Below, in pieces: positions 1 through 7,105 of a stretch of 14,246 bases of DNA (position 1 is its first letter; each line of letters begins with the position of its first letter). The position numbers were made by a program, and so were the translations under genes. Location of the stretch: NCBI GenBank assembly GCA_938028745.1, contig CALIZL010000076.1, positions 1-14,246 on the forward strand, written 5' to 3'. Source of the DNA: an uncultured Prevotella sp. Its GTDB lineage: Bacteria > Bacteroidota > Bacteroidia > Bacteroidales > Bacteroidaceae. Below the pieces are notes generated by a model. That model made no database searches and was not told where the DNA came from. It worked only from the letters and a program-made list of their open reading frames with translations.

Positions 1-57
1 GAGAAGTATAAATTAGACTACTATATGAAGAATAGAACGGCTATTATGGATTCATGA
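1..57 (+). CDS. 3' end of a gene cut by the window edge; possibly a polyprenyl-phosphate sugar transferase
   Basis: Frame 1 is open from the first base to a TGA at 55-57 and gives 18 residues, ending KNRTAIMDS. The pattern YY-(M/I)-(K/E)-N-R-(S/T)-x3-D resembles the C-terminal region of exopolysaccharide polyprenyl glycosylphosphotransferases, where a similar stretch normally continues into a hydrophobic tail. Here it stops at the Asp-Ser, so the protein would be slightly short or a different family altogether. The stop is followed 77 nt later by a strong + strand intrinsic terminator, which supports a real transcribed gene ending here. The family suggestion rests on a handful of residues and is weak; that a coding region ends here is more likely than its identity. 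Confidence 0.35.
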   Translation, partial: EKYKLDYYMKNRTAIMDS

Positions 58-133
58 TGGCCAACTGCAAGCTCATTACTCATTTCGGCGCATATCGAAA
101 GATTGGTTGAAAGAGAACAGATTGACATCATTC

Positions 134-169
134 ATCCGCCGGACAATTCCTCTGTTCGGCGGATTTTTT
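134..169 (+). terminator. Intrinsic terminator
   Basis: An 11-bp stem (134-144 with 154-164, one G-U pair, GC-rich core CCGCCG/CGGCGG) with a 9-nt loop is followed directly by six T (164-169). It lies 77 nt after the stop at 55-57 and would end the transcript entering from the left edge. Confidence 0.85.
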
Positions 170-250
170 ATTAGTGTCTTCAGTCTCGACATTCCCTTCC
201 TGCATTACTTCAAAATTTGAAATATTGAGGAAAGGTTTTCAACCTACCAG

Positions 251-424
251 ATGTTTATTATGCCCCAAAACAAACATCTTGATATGGATGTAATTATAGC
301 CTTAAACGAGTTTAACCCACATAAGAATAACGTATCGATGCAATGGCGAATGATTGGTAAATACATGCTATTATTTCTTGACGAAGACTTAAAGATGAAG
401 TCATATCAGCACAAACCTATGTAA
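251..424 (+). CDS. Doubtful small ORF, 57 codons, no recognised family
   Basis: An ATG at 251 opens a 57-residue frame ending TAA at 422-424. The product starts MFIMPQNKHLDMD and has a middle segment QWRMIGKYMLLFLDEDLK. Its composition (few Cys, mixed charge, Leu/Met-rich hydrophobic stretch) is more protein-like than the surrounding noncoding frames. There is no obvious promoter box or ribosome binding site, and I recognise no family. It sits alone between the terminator at 134-169 and the repeat-rich region. It may be a remnant of a larger gene or a chance frame. Confidence 0.22.
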   Translation: MFIMPQNKHLDMDVIIALNEFNPHKNNVSMQWRMIGKYMLLFLDEDLKMKSYQHKPM

Positions 425-598
425 AGTTTTTAGCTCAACATTTAACATTATGAGTACCGTTTTTATCAACCAATCGTCCACCCGACCGCAAATAATCGAT
501 TCTCGCGGAGGTTTGTTTTGATGAAAAATGGGGTTAGTTTGTAAGTGGTGAAAGCTGGATAAACATTGTATAAAAGCTATTATTATACAGGACGGTGG

Positions 599-757
599 GC
601 AATTAGCAGCAAAAGTGGTGCTATTTGGGGCAAATTGCATTGCAATTAGCAGCAAAATGCAGTGCTAAATGCCGCTAAACGCAAGGTAAAATGCAGCAAA
701 ACGCGGTGTAAAATGCCGCTAAATGCAAGGCAAAATGTAGCAAAACGCGAGGCGAAA
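599..757. repeat. Degenerate tandem array, 22-bp period
   Basis: The four clearest units start at 670, 692, 714 and 736, each exactly 22 bp. Each begins TG(C/T)(C/A)GC and ends (A/G)AAA. Odd and even units pair best, giving a 44-bp higher-order repeat with 7 differences between its two copies. To the left, the 16-mer GCAATTAGCAGCAAAA occurs at 599-614 and 642-657, 43 bp apart, and related words continue (for example AGTGGTGCTA near 615 and again near 920). No protein-coding sense is evident, because 22 is not a multiple of 3 and the frame shifts from unit to unit. The function is unknown. Confidence 0.7.
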
Positions 758-1208
758 TGTATAATGATGCACGCTGCATGTTGGGTTTATTGGTCTACGA
801 TTGATGAAAAACCGATGTTGTTAGTGGATAAAAGCACTATAAAAAGTGATATTTTAACCACTAAAAGCCGTTGTTGGGGCAGTGAAAATTTGCAGGCAGG
901 CGACCAACTAGAAAGGCAAAGTGGTGCTAAATGCAGGTGCTGCGCTCAAAAATGGCGTAAAAATAAAATTTGAAAGGCTGAAAATAGGGGATAATTGCGT
1001 ACTTTTGGGTATTGTTTTTCGCTAGAAGGGACGGCAAAAAGAATGTATTTTGTAAAATATTTTCAAGTCTTTTAACAAAGCGAACGCATCTTATCGCTGA
1101 ATAGTTGCTCAGAAGAGAAAGCTTAAACCCCAATTGGGCATTAGGTCGCTTATCAAATAATTGAAGCTGTTTGCATTGTTTCCTGTACATCTCTCGTTTG
1201 CTTGTCGA

Positions 1209-1273
1209 CATCTTGCCTGCCTTATTCTTTTGACGTAGTCCGCTACGACTTTATGAATAAGACAAACAAGATG
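1209..1273. repeat. 65-bp imperfect inverted repeat with ATG at each outer edge
   Basis: The left arm begins CATCTTG (1209) and the right arm ends CAAGATG (1273). They share CTTATTC/GAATAAG and a perfect CGTAG/CTACG inner stem around a TCCG loop. Arms of about 30 nt match at roughly three quarters of positions. Similarity resumes further out: the minus strand at about 1155-1125 and the plus strand at about 1292-1322 both carry AAGCG(A/G)C(C/T)T, then AATGCCC(A/G)ATT, then GGGTT. The palindromic zone is therefore about 200 bp. It could be two head-to-head copies of one small element. Confidence 0.65.
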
Positions 1274-1457
1274 TTCAACAATACACAAAATCTAAGCGGC
1301 TTTAATGCCCGATTTGGGTTGAAAGATAACCCCTAATGGCATTTTTTACTTAAACATAACACCGCTTAATAGCATTAAGCCGCAGTTGATGTTACAGCCA
1401 ATTGGCTGATTCGGGTTTAAGCATAACACTAATACAGAAAGGCAATTACATAATATA

Positions 1458-1515
1458 GTTGTCCACTAAAACTTTTATAGCATGCGGAATGGATATAAAA
1501 GTTTTAGCGGACAAC
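1458..1515. repeat. 58-bp near-perfect palindrome, MITE-like or IS-end remnant
   Basis: Two 22-bp arms (1458-1479 and 1494-1515) match as inverted repeats at 21 of 22 positions. The outer word is GTTGTCC(A/G)CTAAAAC and the centre is a 14-nt spacer. No transposase frame is inside or adjacent. The arms resemble terminal inverted repeats of an insertion sequence joined with almost everything between them lost, or a miniature non-autonomous element. I cannot name the parent element. Confidence 0.6.
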
Positions 1516-1575
1516 AATAGAAATGAAAGGTGACACAGGATTAAAAAACTTCTACCCCCTTGTACATTACGAATG

Positions 1576-1610
1576 CAAAAGTAAGCATTAGAAAGGCAAT
1601 GCGCACAAAA
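1576..1610 (-). promoter_or_regulatory. Possible Bacteroidetes-type promoter with no gene behind it
   Basis: On the minus strand TACTTTTG (1583-1576) matches the Bacteroidetes -7 consensus TAnnTTTG, and a TTTG lies about 22 nt upstream. Transcription would run left from about 1569 into the 58-bp palindrome and the 1209-1430 zone, where I see no convincing gene. It may be an orphan promoter left by a lost gene, the start of a small RNA, or chance. Confidence 0.25.
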
Positions 1611-1770
1611 GACTACTTCGGTATTTTTCTTTTCTACGAGTGGTTTGTTGCTTGCTGGCAGCAGATTGGGAGATTTGGGGTTTCCCTTTTAAACCCTTAA
1701 CACCCGCTAGAACCTGTGCTTTACGCGGATGACAGTATGAACAGAACGTACATCCACAGCACAAGCCTTA

Positions 1771-2571
1771 TCACTTTGCGTGTTTTCCTTGCCTTTTCTT
1801 CCACCACAGATAGTAGCCGCTGATAGGCAGGAAACCGCCAACAAGTGCGGCAAGCCCATGAAGTATCTTTGAGAACCAACCACCCCACTTGCCAGTGTGC
1901 AACGATTTGAAAAGTTTCTTTCCGCCAGGTTTCTTGCCGTCAGCTTCTTTCTTTGTGTCGTTTGCCCCACCCGCTTGTGGCTGTGTTTGTTCCTTCGCCT
2001 GCTCCATATTGCCGTTAGCAAAGGCATTTCCTTTTGCATCAGTCGGTTTGTCGCCCGCTTTGGGCATCTTGTTTTCCATCTTCTCGGTGTTCTGCCCGAA
2101 GAGTTTCGACATGCCTTGCCTGTACCAACCGAACGAGAATACAGGACCCGTAATGGCCATCAGGAACAGGAACACGAAGGCATAGATGCCTAAGGACACG
2201 TGCGTATCATACACAAACCGGCGAAAACCCTTGTTTGTGCTTACCTTTAAACGGCTTTTCAGCATCTTTTTGCTTTTGGGCCACCAAGCAACAACGCCCG
2301 TTAGCAGCACAACCGACATGCACATAGCTGTTACGGCCACGATAACTCGACCAACCGAAAGTCCGCCACGGGGATTGTCCGGCACCATAAAGAGCCAGCG
2401 ATGCAGTTTCTTTACAGTTTTGTAGAAGGGTTCTGCACCCTCTTCTATACCCAAAAGCGGCAAAACTTCTTTTGTAAGCAATAGCAGTAAGCCCGTGAAA
2501 CATAGAATAATCATAAACACACCTAGGGGCAATGCTAGCCACTTGTGGATTTTCAAACAAATTCTTCTCAT
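1771..2571 (-). CDS. PepSY-associated transmembrane protein (PepSY_TM family)
   Basis: A 266-residue membrane protein with four hydrophobic segments (about 11-33, 75-96, 125-147, 232-256). The layout is typical of PepSY-TM proteins: a His just before the first segment (H9 in KIHKW), an H57-R-W-L-F motif, H124 before the third segment, H238 inside the last, and a C-terminal Y-x-W-W-K-K-R end. Many Bacteroidetes and proteobacterial members are iron-regulated, sit beside siderophore or haem receptors, and are suspected of periplasm-facing metal or ferric reductase roles. The exact reaction is not established. Residues about 159-222 form a Lys/Gly/Gln-rich hydrophilic insert without predicted structure, which looks like a lineage-specific expansion. 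It ends in tandem stops (TGA then TAA). It is the only member of its transcription unit here. The function is inferred from family only. Confidence 0.85.
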   Translation of the reverse strand: MRRICLKIHKWLALPLGVFMIILCFTGLLLLLTKEVLPLLGIEEGAEPFYKTVKKLHRWLFMVPDNPRGGLSVGRVIVAVTAMCMSVVLLTGVVAWWPKSKKMLKSRLKVSTNKGFRRFVYDTHVSLGIYAFVFLFLMAITGPVFSFGWYRQGMSKLFGQNTEKMENKMPKAGDKPTDAKGNAFANGNMEQAKEQTQPQAGGANDTKKEADGKKPGGKKLFKSLHTGKWGGWFSKILHGLAALVGGFLPISGYYLWWKKRQGKHAK

Positions 2572-2821
2572 ATACTAAATGGTCATTATTTATATTTGCG
2601 TGCCTTTAAACACCTTAATAATAGACTAACAATAAGCCCGAAGGTTTAAGGCATGTACTAAAAATTCCCCGCAAGCGTTCGATTGTTGTTCCTTTTATTG
2701 AGGGTTGGGGGTCGGACAAATGGTAAGGGAATGTTGAGTGGATATATCGTAGATTATGCCGCGGTCTACTGCCAAGCGCACAAAAAATGGCCGCAGGCTG
2801 TACAATCAAGGCATAAAACAA

Positions 2822-2854
2822 GTTGGGGACACAAGCCTAAGCCGTATCCCCAAC
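2822..2854 (-). terminator. Likely terminator after der
   Basis: An 8-bp perfect stem GTTGGGGA/TCCCCAAC (2822-2829 with 2847-2854) begins 3 nt past the der stop codon. In the minus direction it is followed by TTGTTTTA. In the plus direction a TTATTTTTG run also follows, so it may act both ways. The T tract is imperfect. Confidence 0.6.
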
Positions 2855-2857
2855 ATC

Positions 2858-4171
2858 TTATTTTTGTCTGATAAACACGTTAATTGGACAGCCGTGCATG
2901 TTCCAATTTTCGCGTATCTTGTTTTCCAAAAAGCGGCGATAGTTCTCCTTTACGTACTGTGGCAGGTTGGCATAGAACACAAACGAGGGTATCTGCGTGT
3001 TGGGCAACTGCGTGCAATACTTAATTTTGATGTACTTACCCTTGGTGGATGGGGGCGGATAAGCCTCGATAAGGGGAAGCATCACTTCGTTAAGTTTCGA
3101 CGTTCCCACGCGTGCCTTGCGGTTAAGATATACCTGTTTGGCCGTTTCAAGCACCTTAAAGATGCGCTGCTTGGTAAGTGCCGAGGCAAAGATGATGGGG
3201 AAATCCACAAAGGGAGCCATGCGTTCGCGAATGGCATTCTCGAAAGTCTTTATCACCTTTTGGTCTTTATCTGGCACCAAGTCCCACTTGTTAACCACCA
3301 CAACAAGCGACTTTTGGTTTTTCTGAATAAGCTGGAAGATGTTCATGTCCTGCGATTCGATGCCGCGCGTGGCATCAATCATCAGAATACAAACGTCGCT
3401 ATGCTCGATAGAACGTATCGAACGCATAACGCTATAAAACTCCAAATCTTCGGTAACCTTGTTTTTTCGGCGTATTCCGGCCGTATCTACGAGGTAGAAG
3501 TCGAAGCCAAACTTATCGAAACGCGTATAAATGCTGTCGCGTGTTGTACCTGCAATTTCGGTAACGATGTTGCGGTCTTCGCCTATAAAGGCATTGATGA
3601 TGCTGCTTTTGCCCGCGTTAGGTCTGCCCACCACGGCGAAACGAGGTATGCCGTCTTCAACATTATCGTTGTCGCCAGGTTTTAGTTGCTCAATAACAGC
3701 GTCGAGCAAGTCGCCCGTTCCGCTGCCTGTTGATGCGCTAATGGGGAAGGGGTCGCCCAGACCCAACGAATAAAACACGGGTGCTTCGTAAATCTGCTCG
3801 TTGTTGTCGGCCTTGTTCACCACCAACACCACGGGCACCTTGGTTCGCCTGAGTATCTGCGCCACATCCTCATCGAGGTCGGTTACGCCCGTATTCACGT
3901 CTACGAGGAACAGCACCAAGTCGGCCTCTTCGGTAGCCACGAGCACTTGTCGGCGAATGGCATCTTCGAAGATGTCGTCCGAATTGACCACCCATCCGCC
4001 CGTATCTACAACCGAGAACTCGCGCCCAGCCCAGTCGCACTTGCCGTATTGGCGGTCGCGCGTGGTGCCAGCGGTATCGCTCACGATAGCACTACGGGTT
4101 TTTGTAAGTCTATTAAATAAGGTGGACTTGCCCACATTGGGACGTCCCACGATAGCTACTAAGTTTGCCAT
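2858..4171 (-). CDS. der: Ribosome biogenesis GTPase Der (EngA)
   Basis: A 437-residue double GTPase of normal family length. It has two tandem Ras-like G domains and a C-terminal KH-like domain (about 355-437). G domain 1 shows GRPNVGKST (9-17), TAGTTRD (33-39), DTGG (56-59) and NKAD (119-122). G domain 2 shows GRPNAGKSS (182-190), AGTTRD (207-212), DTAG (229-232) and NKWD (294-297). Der binds the 50S subunit and is essential for its late assembly. It is the last gene of the minus-strand cluster, 86 nt after era, and ends at a hairpin. All nucleotide-binding motifs are intact. The start is supported by the compact MANLVAIVGRPN opening, standard for the family. Confidence 0.97.
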   Translation of the reverse strand: MANLVAIVGRPNVGKSTLFNRLTKTRSAIVSDTAGTTRDRQYGKCDWAGREFSVVDTGGWVVNSDDIFEDAIRRQVLVATEEADLVLFLVDVNTGVTDLDEDVAQILRRTKVPVVLVVNKADNNEQIYEAPVFYSLGLGDPFPISASTGSGTGDLLDAVIEQLKPGDNDNVEDGIPRFAVVGRPNAGKSSIINAFIGEDRNIVTEIAGTTRDSIYTRFDKFGFDFYLVDTAGIRRKNKVTEDLEFYSVMRSIRSIEHSDVCILMIDATRGIESQDMNIFQLIQKNQKSLVVVVNKWDLVPDKDQKVIKTFENAIRERMAPFVDFPIIFASALTKQRIFKVLETAKQVYLNRKARVGTSKLNEVMLPLIEAYPPPSTKGKYIKIKYCTQLPNTQIPSFVFYANLPQYVKENYRRFLENKIRENWNMHGCPINVFIRQK

Positions 4172-4257
4172 AAATGTAAATTCTTAATCGTCGAAAAAGC
4201 GTGTTAGCGTGCCATGCGCGGCCAAATTCGGCTTACACGTGGCTCACGAGAAACGTC

Positions 4258-5139
4258 TTATTCGGGGTTATAGCCAAAACTGTCGAGTTCTTTCTTCGAA
4301 CTTCGCCAGTCTTTATCAACTTTCACGAAGGTTTCGAGGTACACCTCTTTGTCGAAAAACCTTTCCAATGTTTTTCGTGCCTCCGAAGAAACCTTCTTCA
4401 ACGCCACGCCCTGATGCCCGATAACGATGCCTTTTTGACTTTCGCGCTCAACGTAGATAACGGCATTGATGTGTATTTTCTTTTCTGTTTCCTTAAATCG
4501 CTCGACCTTAACCTCCACCGAATAGGGTATTTCCTTATCGTAGTAGAGCAGTATTTTCTCGCGAATTATCTCGCTTACGAAGAAACGCGCAGGCTTATCG
4601 GTAAGCTGATCTTTGTCGAAATAGGGCGGCGATTCGGGCAACAGCTCTTGTATTCGGCGCAGTAGGAGGTCGGTGCCGAACTTGTTTTTGGCCGAAATGG
4701 GTAATATTTCGGCCTTGGGCAGCAGCGCGTGCCACCGCTCCACGATGTCGCCGAGAGTTTTTTGGTCGCTCTCGTCAATCTTATTGATGAGCAGCAGCAC
4801 GGGAATCTTCATGCCCCGCACCTTCTCCAAGAAGTCGGCATTCTTCTCCGGGTCTTCAACCACATCGGTAACGTACAGCAACACGTCTGCATCGCTAAGT
4901 GCCGACACCGAGGAAGCCAGCATCGACTCTTGCAGCTTGTAGTTGGGTTTGAGCACACCGGGCGTATCCGAGAACACAATCTGCATCTCAGGGGTGTTCA
5001 CAATGCCCATTATTCTGTGCCGCGTGGTTTGCGCCTTAAAGGTGGCTATGGAGATACGCTCGCCCACAAGCTGGTTCATCAGCGTGCTTTTGCCCACATT
5101 GGGGTTGCCAACGATGTTTACAAATCCTGCTTTGTGCAT
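4258..5139 (-). CDS. era: GTPase Era
   Basis: A 293-residue protein with an N-terminal G domain and a C-terminal KH domain. Motifs are GNPNVGKST (11-19), the switch with TTRHR (38-42), DTPG (58-61), NKID (119-122) and a PISAK-type G5. The KH domain carries a G-H-Q-G loop after the V-I motif near residue 242, followed by the helix with SEARK and the family ending K-V-D-K-D-W-R. Era binds the 3' end of 16S rRNA and acts in 30S maturation. It lies between fabH and der on the same strand, a standard Bacteroidetes neighbourhood. The 125-nt gap to fabH holds two hairpins, so era and der may be partly separated in expression from the genes upstream. Confidence 0.97.
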   Translation of the reverse strand: MHKAGFVNIVGNPNVGKSTLMNQLVGERISIATFKAQTTRHRIMGIVNTPEMQIVFSDTPGVLKPNYKLQESMLASSVSALSDADVLLYVTDVVEDPEKNADFLEKVRGMKIPVLLLINKIDESDQKTLGDIVERWHALLPKAEILPISAKNKFGTDLLLRRIQELLPESPPYFDKDQLTDKPARFFVSEIIREKILLYYDKEIPYSVEVKVERFKETEKKIHINAVIYVERESQKGIVIGHQGVALKKVSSEARKTLERFFDKEVYLETFVKVDKDWRSSKKELDSFGYNPE

Positions 5140-5169
5140 GTTTGTTGCTGTGATAAAGGTGTTTGTTTA

Positions 5170-5186
5170 GAGCTTGGATAAAGCTC
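5170..5186 (-). other. Small hairpin in the era leader
   Basis: A perfect 6-bp stem GAGCTT/AAGCTC with a 5-nt loop lies immediately after the larger terminator-like hairpin and about 30 nt before the era start codon. It could influence translation of era or act as part of a two-hairpin attenuator. No regulator is evident. Confidence 0.4.
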
Positions 5187-5222
5187 AAAAAGACGCATCT
5201 TAAGAAATTAAGGATGCGTCTT
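5187..5222 (-). terminator. Terminator-like hairpin between fabH and era
   Basis: A 10-bp perfect stem AAGACGCATC/GATGCGTCTT (5190-5199 with 5213-5222), extended by TTAA pairing across a bulge, ends in a T run on the minus strand (5191-5187). It lies 42 nt after the fabH stop. It should terminate or attenuate transcription from yceD-rpmF-fabH before era, although era has no clear promoter box of its own. Confidence 0.75.
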
Positions 5223-5264
5223 CTTTGTTATTATTCAATTAAAGTTGGGGCAAACGTGCCGTTT

Positions 5265-6287
5265 TTACTTTCCTTGTTCGGCCATTTCGGCACCGTCGTA
5301 GGCCCACTTGTAGTAAGATGCGCCATGAACGAAACCAGCACCAAAGCCGGTAAAGATAAGGTTGTCGCCCTTCTTCAATTGTTTTTCAAAATCCCAAAGC
5401 ACCAAGGGCATACATGCCGCACTGGTGTTTCCGTAGCGTTGGATGTTTACCAGCACCTGTTCGGGCTGCACCCCGATGCGTTTACCCACCGCCTCGATAA
5501 TACGAAGGTTGGCCTGATGCGGCACAACGTAGTTAATATCTTCGGGTGTTAGGCCATTGCGCTCAATCAGTTTGGTGCAATCGTCGCCCATTGCCGAAAC
5601 GGCATAGCGGTAAACGGTGCGACCCTCCTGATAAGTGAAGTGTAAGCGATGGTCTACGGTGAACTGCGAAGACGGACAAACCGAGCCGCCGGCCTTTACA
5701 TGAAGGAAAGGCAAGCCCATTCCGTCGGCCACGTGGAGCGAGTCTACCAAGCCCACGTTTTCTTCCGTAGTTCCTTCCACCATCACAGCACCAGCCCCGT
5801 CGCCAAAGAGCGGACAGGTAGCGCGATCCTTATAATCGGTGATGGCCGACATCTTATCGGCGCCGATAACGATAATGCGCTTATGGCGTCCGCTTTGTAT
5901 CATGTTGCAAGCCACATCGAAAGCGTACATAAACCCGCAGCAGGCAGCCGAGAAGTCGAATGCGAAAGCATTTTTCAAGCCCAGCTTACCCAGCACGATA
6001 GATGCTGTGGAGGGGTGGATGTAGTCGGGAGTGGTGGTGGCAACGATAACCGCATCGATGCTGTCGGGGTCAACGCCCGTCTTCTTCATCAGAAGTTTGG
6101 CGGCCTTACGGGCCAGATAAGAAGTACCGAGCCCTTCTTCCGTGAGGATGCGGCGCTCCTTGATACCAGTACGCGTAGTAATCCATTCGTCGTTGGTATC
6201 GACAATGCGCGACAGCTCCTCGTTGTTAAGGACATAGTCGGGCACGTAACCGGCGACGCCTGAGATTATCGCATTTATCTTATCCAT
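5265..6287 (-). CDS. fabH: Beta-ketoacyl-ACP synthase III (FabH)
   Basis: A 340-residue condensing enzyme that joins acetyl-CoA (or a branched primer) with malonyl-ACP to start fatty acid synthesis in the cytoplasm. The catalytic triad is visible: Cys116 in the AACCGF motif (the Cys matching the family's A-C-x-G-F position), His257 in VVPHQAN, and Asn287 in RYGNTSAA. The oxyanion and CoA region GDGAGAV (162-168) and the C-terminal G-F-G-A-G glycine-rich motif are present. The start codon overlaps the rpmF stop by one base (TAATG), indicating translational coupling. Length is slightly over the usual 310-335. Bacteroidetes make branched-chain fatty acids, so branched acyl-CoA primers are plausible, but the sequence alone does not settle this. 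Confidence 0.97.
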   Translation of the reverse strand: MDKINAIISGVAGYVPDYVLNNEELSRIVDTNDEWITTRTGIKERRILTEEGLGTSYLARKAAKLLMKKTGVDPDSIDAVIVATTTPDYIHPSTASIVLGKLGLKNAFAFDFSAACCGFMYAFDVACNMIQSGRHKRIIVIGADKMSAITDYKDRATCPLFGDGAGAVMVEGTTEENVGLVDSLHVADGMGLPFLHVKAGGSVCPSSQFTVDHRLHFTYQEGRTVYRYAVSAMGDDCTKLIERNGLTPEDINYVVPHQANLRIIEAVGKRIGVQPEQVLVNIQRYGNTSAACMPLVLWDFEKQLKKGDNLIFTGFGAGFVHGASYYKWAYDGAEMAEQGK

Positions 6288-6475
6288 TATTCAGCAACCT
6301 CTTCCTTAACGATAGCTACCTTACCTCTGTACTGTCCGCAAGTGGGGCAAACCGTATGATAAATGTAATAAGCGCCACAGTTGGGGCATAGAGCCAGTGT
6401 GGGAGCTACGGCTTTATCGTGAGTTCTTCTTTTAAGTGTACGAGTCTTGGACTGTCTTCTTTTAGGATGTGCCAT
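6287..6475 (-). CDS. rpmF: 50S ribosomal protein L32
   Basis: A 62-residue basic protein starting MAHPKRRQSKTR, the classic L32 N-terminus. It has a zinc ribbon formed by two C-P-x-C-G knuckles (Cys30, Cys33, Cys43, Cys46), so this is the zinc-binding (C+) version. The acidic tail VKEEVAE is common in Bacteroidetes. It lies 13 nt after yceD and its stop overlaps the fabH start, in the conserved yceD-rpmF-fabH order seen in many phyla. Confidence 0.97.
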   Translation of the reverse strand: MAHPKRRQSKTRTLKRRTHDKAVAPTLALCPNCGAYYIYHTVCPTCGQYRGKVAIVKEEVAE

Positions 6476-6488
6476 TTTGTCTTAATCT

Positions 6489-7016
6489 TTAATATTGTTT
6501 TTTTATTTCTTTCAGTTTCATCCAGCGCGGGTCAATCGCCTCTTCTTCATCCTCATCGCCACTTCGGTTGGCAGCATGTGCATCCAGCACGTCTATCATT
6601 GCTGGGTTGCATTTGCCAGGCGCGTGCACATGCTTGATGGGTATGTTAAGTGCGATAAACTCGTAAACGAACCACGACAGGTCGATTACCCCAGGGTCTT
6701 CTTCCAGCGTAACCAGTTCGTCTTCTTCTGAATATTCTTCTCCAAACCTCACTATCAGCCGTTCTTTTGTGTTAACAGCCTGTTCCATGTCGTCGAGACA
6801 CAGGTCGCAAGGTATGCTGACCGAACCTTCTATGTTGAAGTTCAGCTCAAAAAGGTCGCCGTTTCTTGTAGCTTGCAGCTCAACGTTCACCTTTCCTTTC
6901 CTAATTTCGGGGGCGTCGATGGCCTCAAAGAAACTGTCGTCAAGCACGTACCCCAACAAGGTTTTGCCTTGCTTTAACGCCTTGACATCCAGCTTAAAGG
7001 TTTCTAAGTCACACAT
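6489..7016 (-). CDS. yceD: YceD/DUF177 family protein
   Basis: A 175-residue DUF177 protein. The family is linked to 23S rRNA accumulation and is almost always immediately upstream of rpmF, as here. A Cys pair C70-D-L-C73 lies in IPCDLCLDD, a Cys (GKCNP) occurs later, and the family's acidic stretch EEYSEEDELVTLEEDP is followed by I-D-L-S-x-F-V-Y-E. The C-terminus has a DEDEEE run and P-R-W-M-K-L-K. The predicted start lies only eight bases after a -7 promoter box, so the mRNA would have almost no leader. No alternative downstream Met fits the conserved N-terminus. Confidence 0.92.
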   Translation of the reverse strand: MCDLETFKLDVKALKQGKTLLGYVLDDSFFEAIDAPEIRKGKVNVELQATRNGDLFELNFNIEGSVSIPCDLCLDDMEQAVNTKERLIVRFGEEYSEEDELVTLEEDPGVIDLSWFVYEFIALNIPIKHVHAPGKCNPAMIDVLDAHAANRSGDEDEEEAIDPRWMKLKEIKKQY

Positions 7017-7024
7017 TTGGTGTG

Positions 7025-7032
7025 CAAAGTTA
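7025..7032 (-). promoter_or_regulatory. -7 box of the yceD-rpmF-fabH promoter
   Basis: Minus-strand TAACTTTG matches the Bacteroidetes TAnnTTTG -7 element. Its last base is 8 nt from the yceD ATG, so initiation would be about 2-5 nt before the start codon. The -33 element is poor (no good TTTG at 19-21 nt). Confidence 0.6.
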
Positions 7033-7105
7033 CAAATATTTTCCGATAAGTTATAACGAAACTCAAAAAAGTTAGCGTTAGTTGGTTAGTTTTTGAGTTT
7101 ATATT

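Larger units (their letters stand above)
425..1770. other. Gene-poor, repeat-rich intergenic region
   Basis: No convincing gene was found on either strand across about 1.3 kb. Frames at 401-655 (-), 662-973 (+, GTG start) and 927-1211 (-) have Cys/His/Ser-rich or compositionally odd products and run through repeats. The region holds the decayed 22-bp array (599-757), a large palindromic zone (1209-1430) and a 58-bp palindrome (1458-1515). Two related words, near TTAAACATAACAC (1351-1362) and TTTAAGCATAACAC (1416-1429), are spaced direct repeats. There is also a perfect 7-bp hairpin (1364-1380, loop AGC) and a 12-bp palindrome AGCCAATTGGCT (1396-1407). I infer an accumulation site of small repeats or dead mobile elements beside the gene that ends at 57. 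Confidence 0.6.

Noticed and set aside
480..520. Possible tRNA T-loop-like ATCGATTCTCGCGG
   Set aside because: No acceptor stem, anticodon arm or CCA-side pairing could be built around it.
401..655. 84-codon minus frame
   Set aside because: Cys/Pro/His-rich, overlaps the repeat array and the end of the small ORF, and has no regulatory signals.
662..973. 103-codon + frame with a GTG start
   Set aside because: It runs through the 22-bp array, so its frame changes from unit to unit. Lys/Cys/Arg-rich product with no promoter or family.
927..1211. 94-codon minus frame starting MSTSKREMYRKQ
   Set aside because: The first 20 residues look plausible, but the rest does not, and the start is part of an inverted repeat. 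Kept only as part of the palindrome finding.
1677..1696. GGGTTT/AAACCC hairpin after the PepSY gene as terminator
   Set aside because: Short 6-bp stem about 75 nt past the stop and without a T run on the minus strand.
1889..2193. Two + strand frames of 98 codons
   Set aside because: Antisense shadows of the PepSY gene, hydrophobic only because that gene's sequence is read backward.
2756..3685. 309-codon + strand frame
   Set aside because: It lies entirely antisense to der, whose GTPase motifs are intact. The product has His/Arg-rich composition and no recognisable domain.
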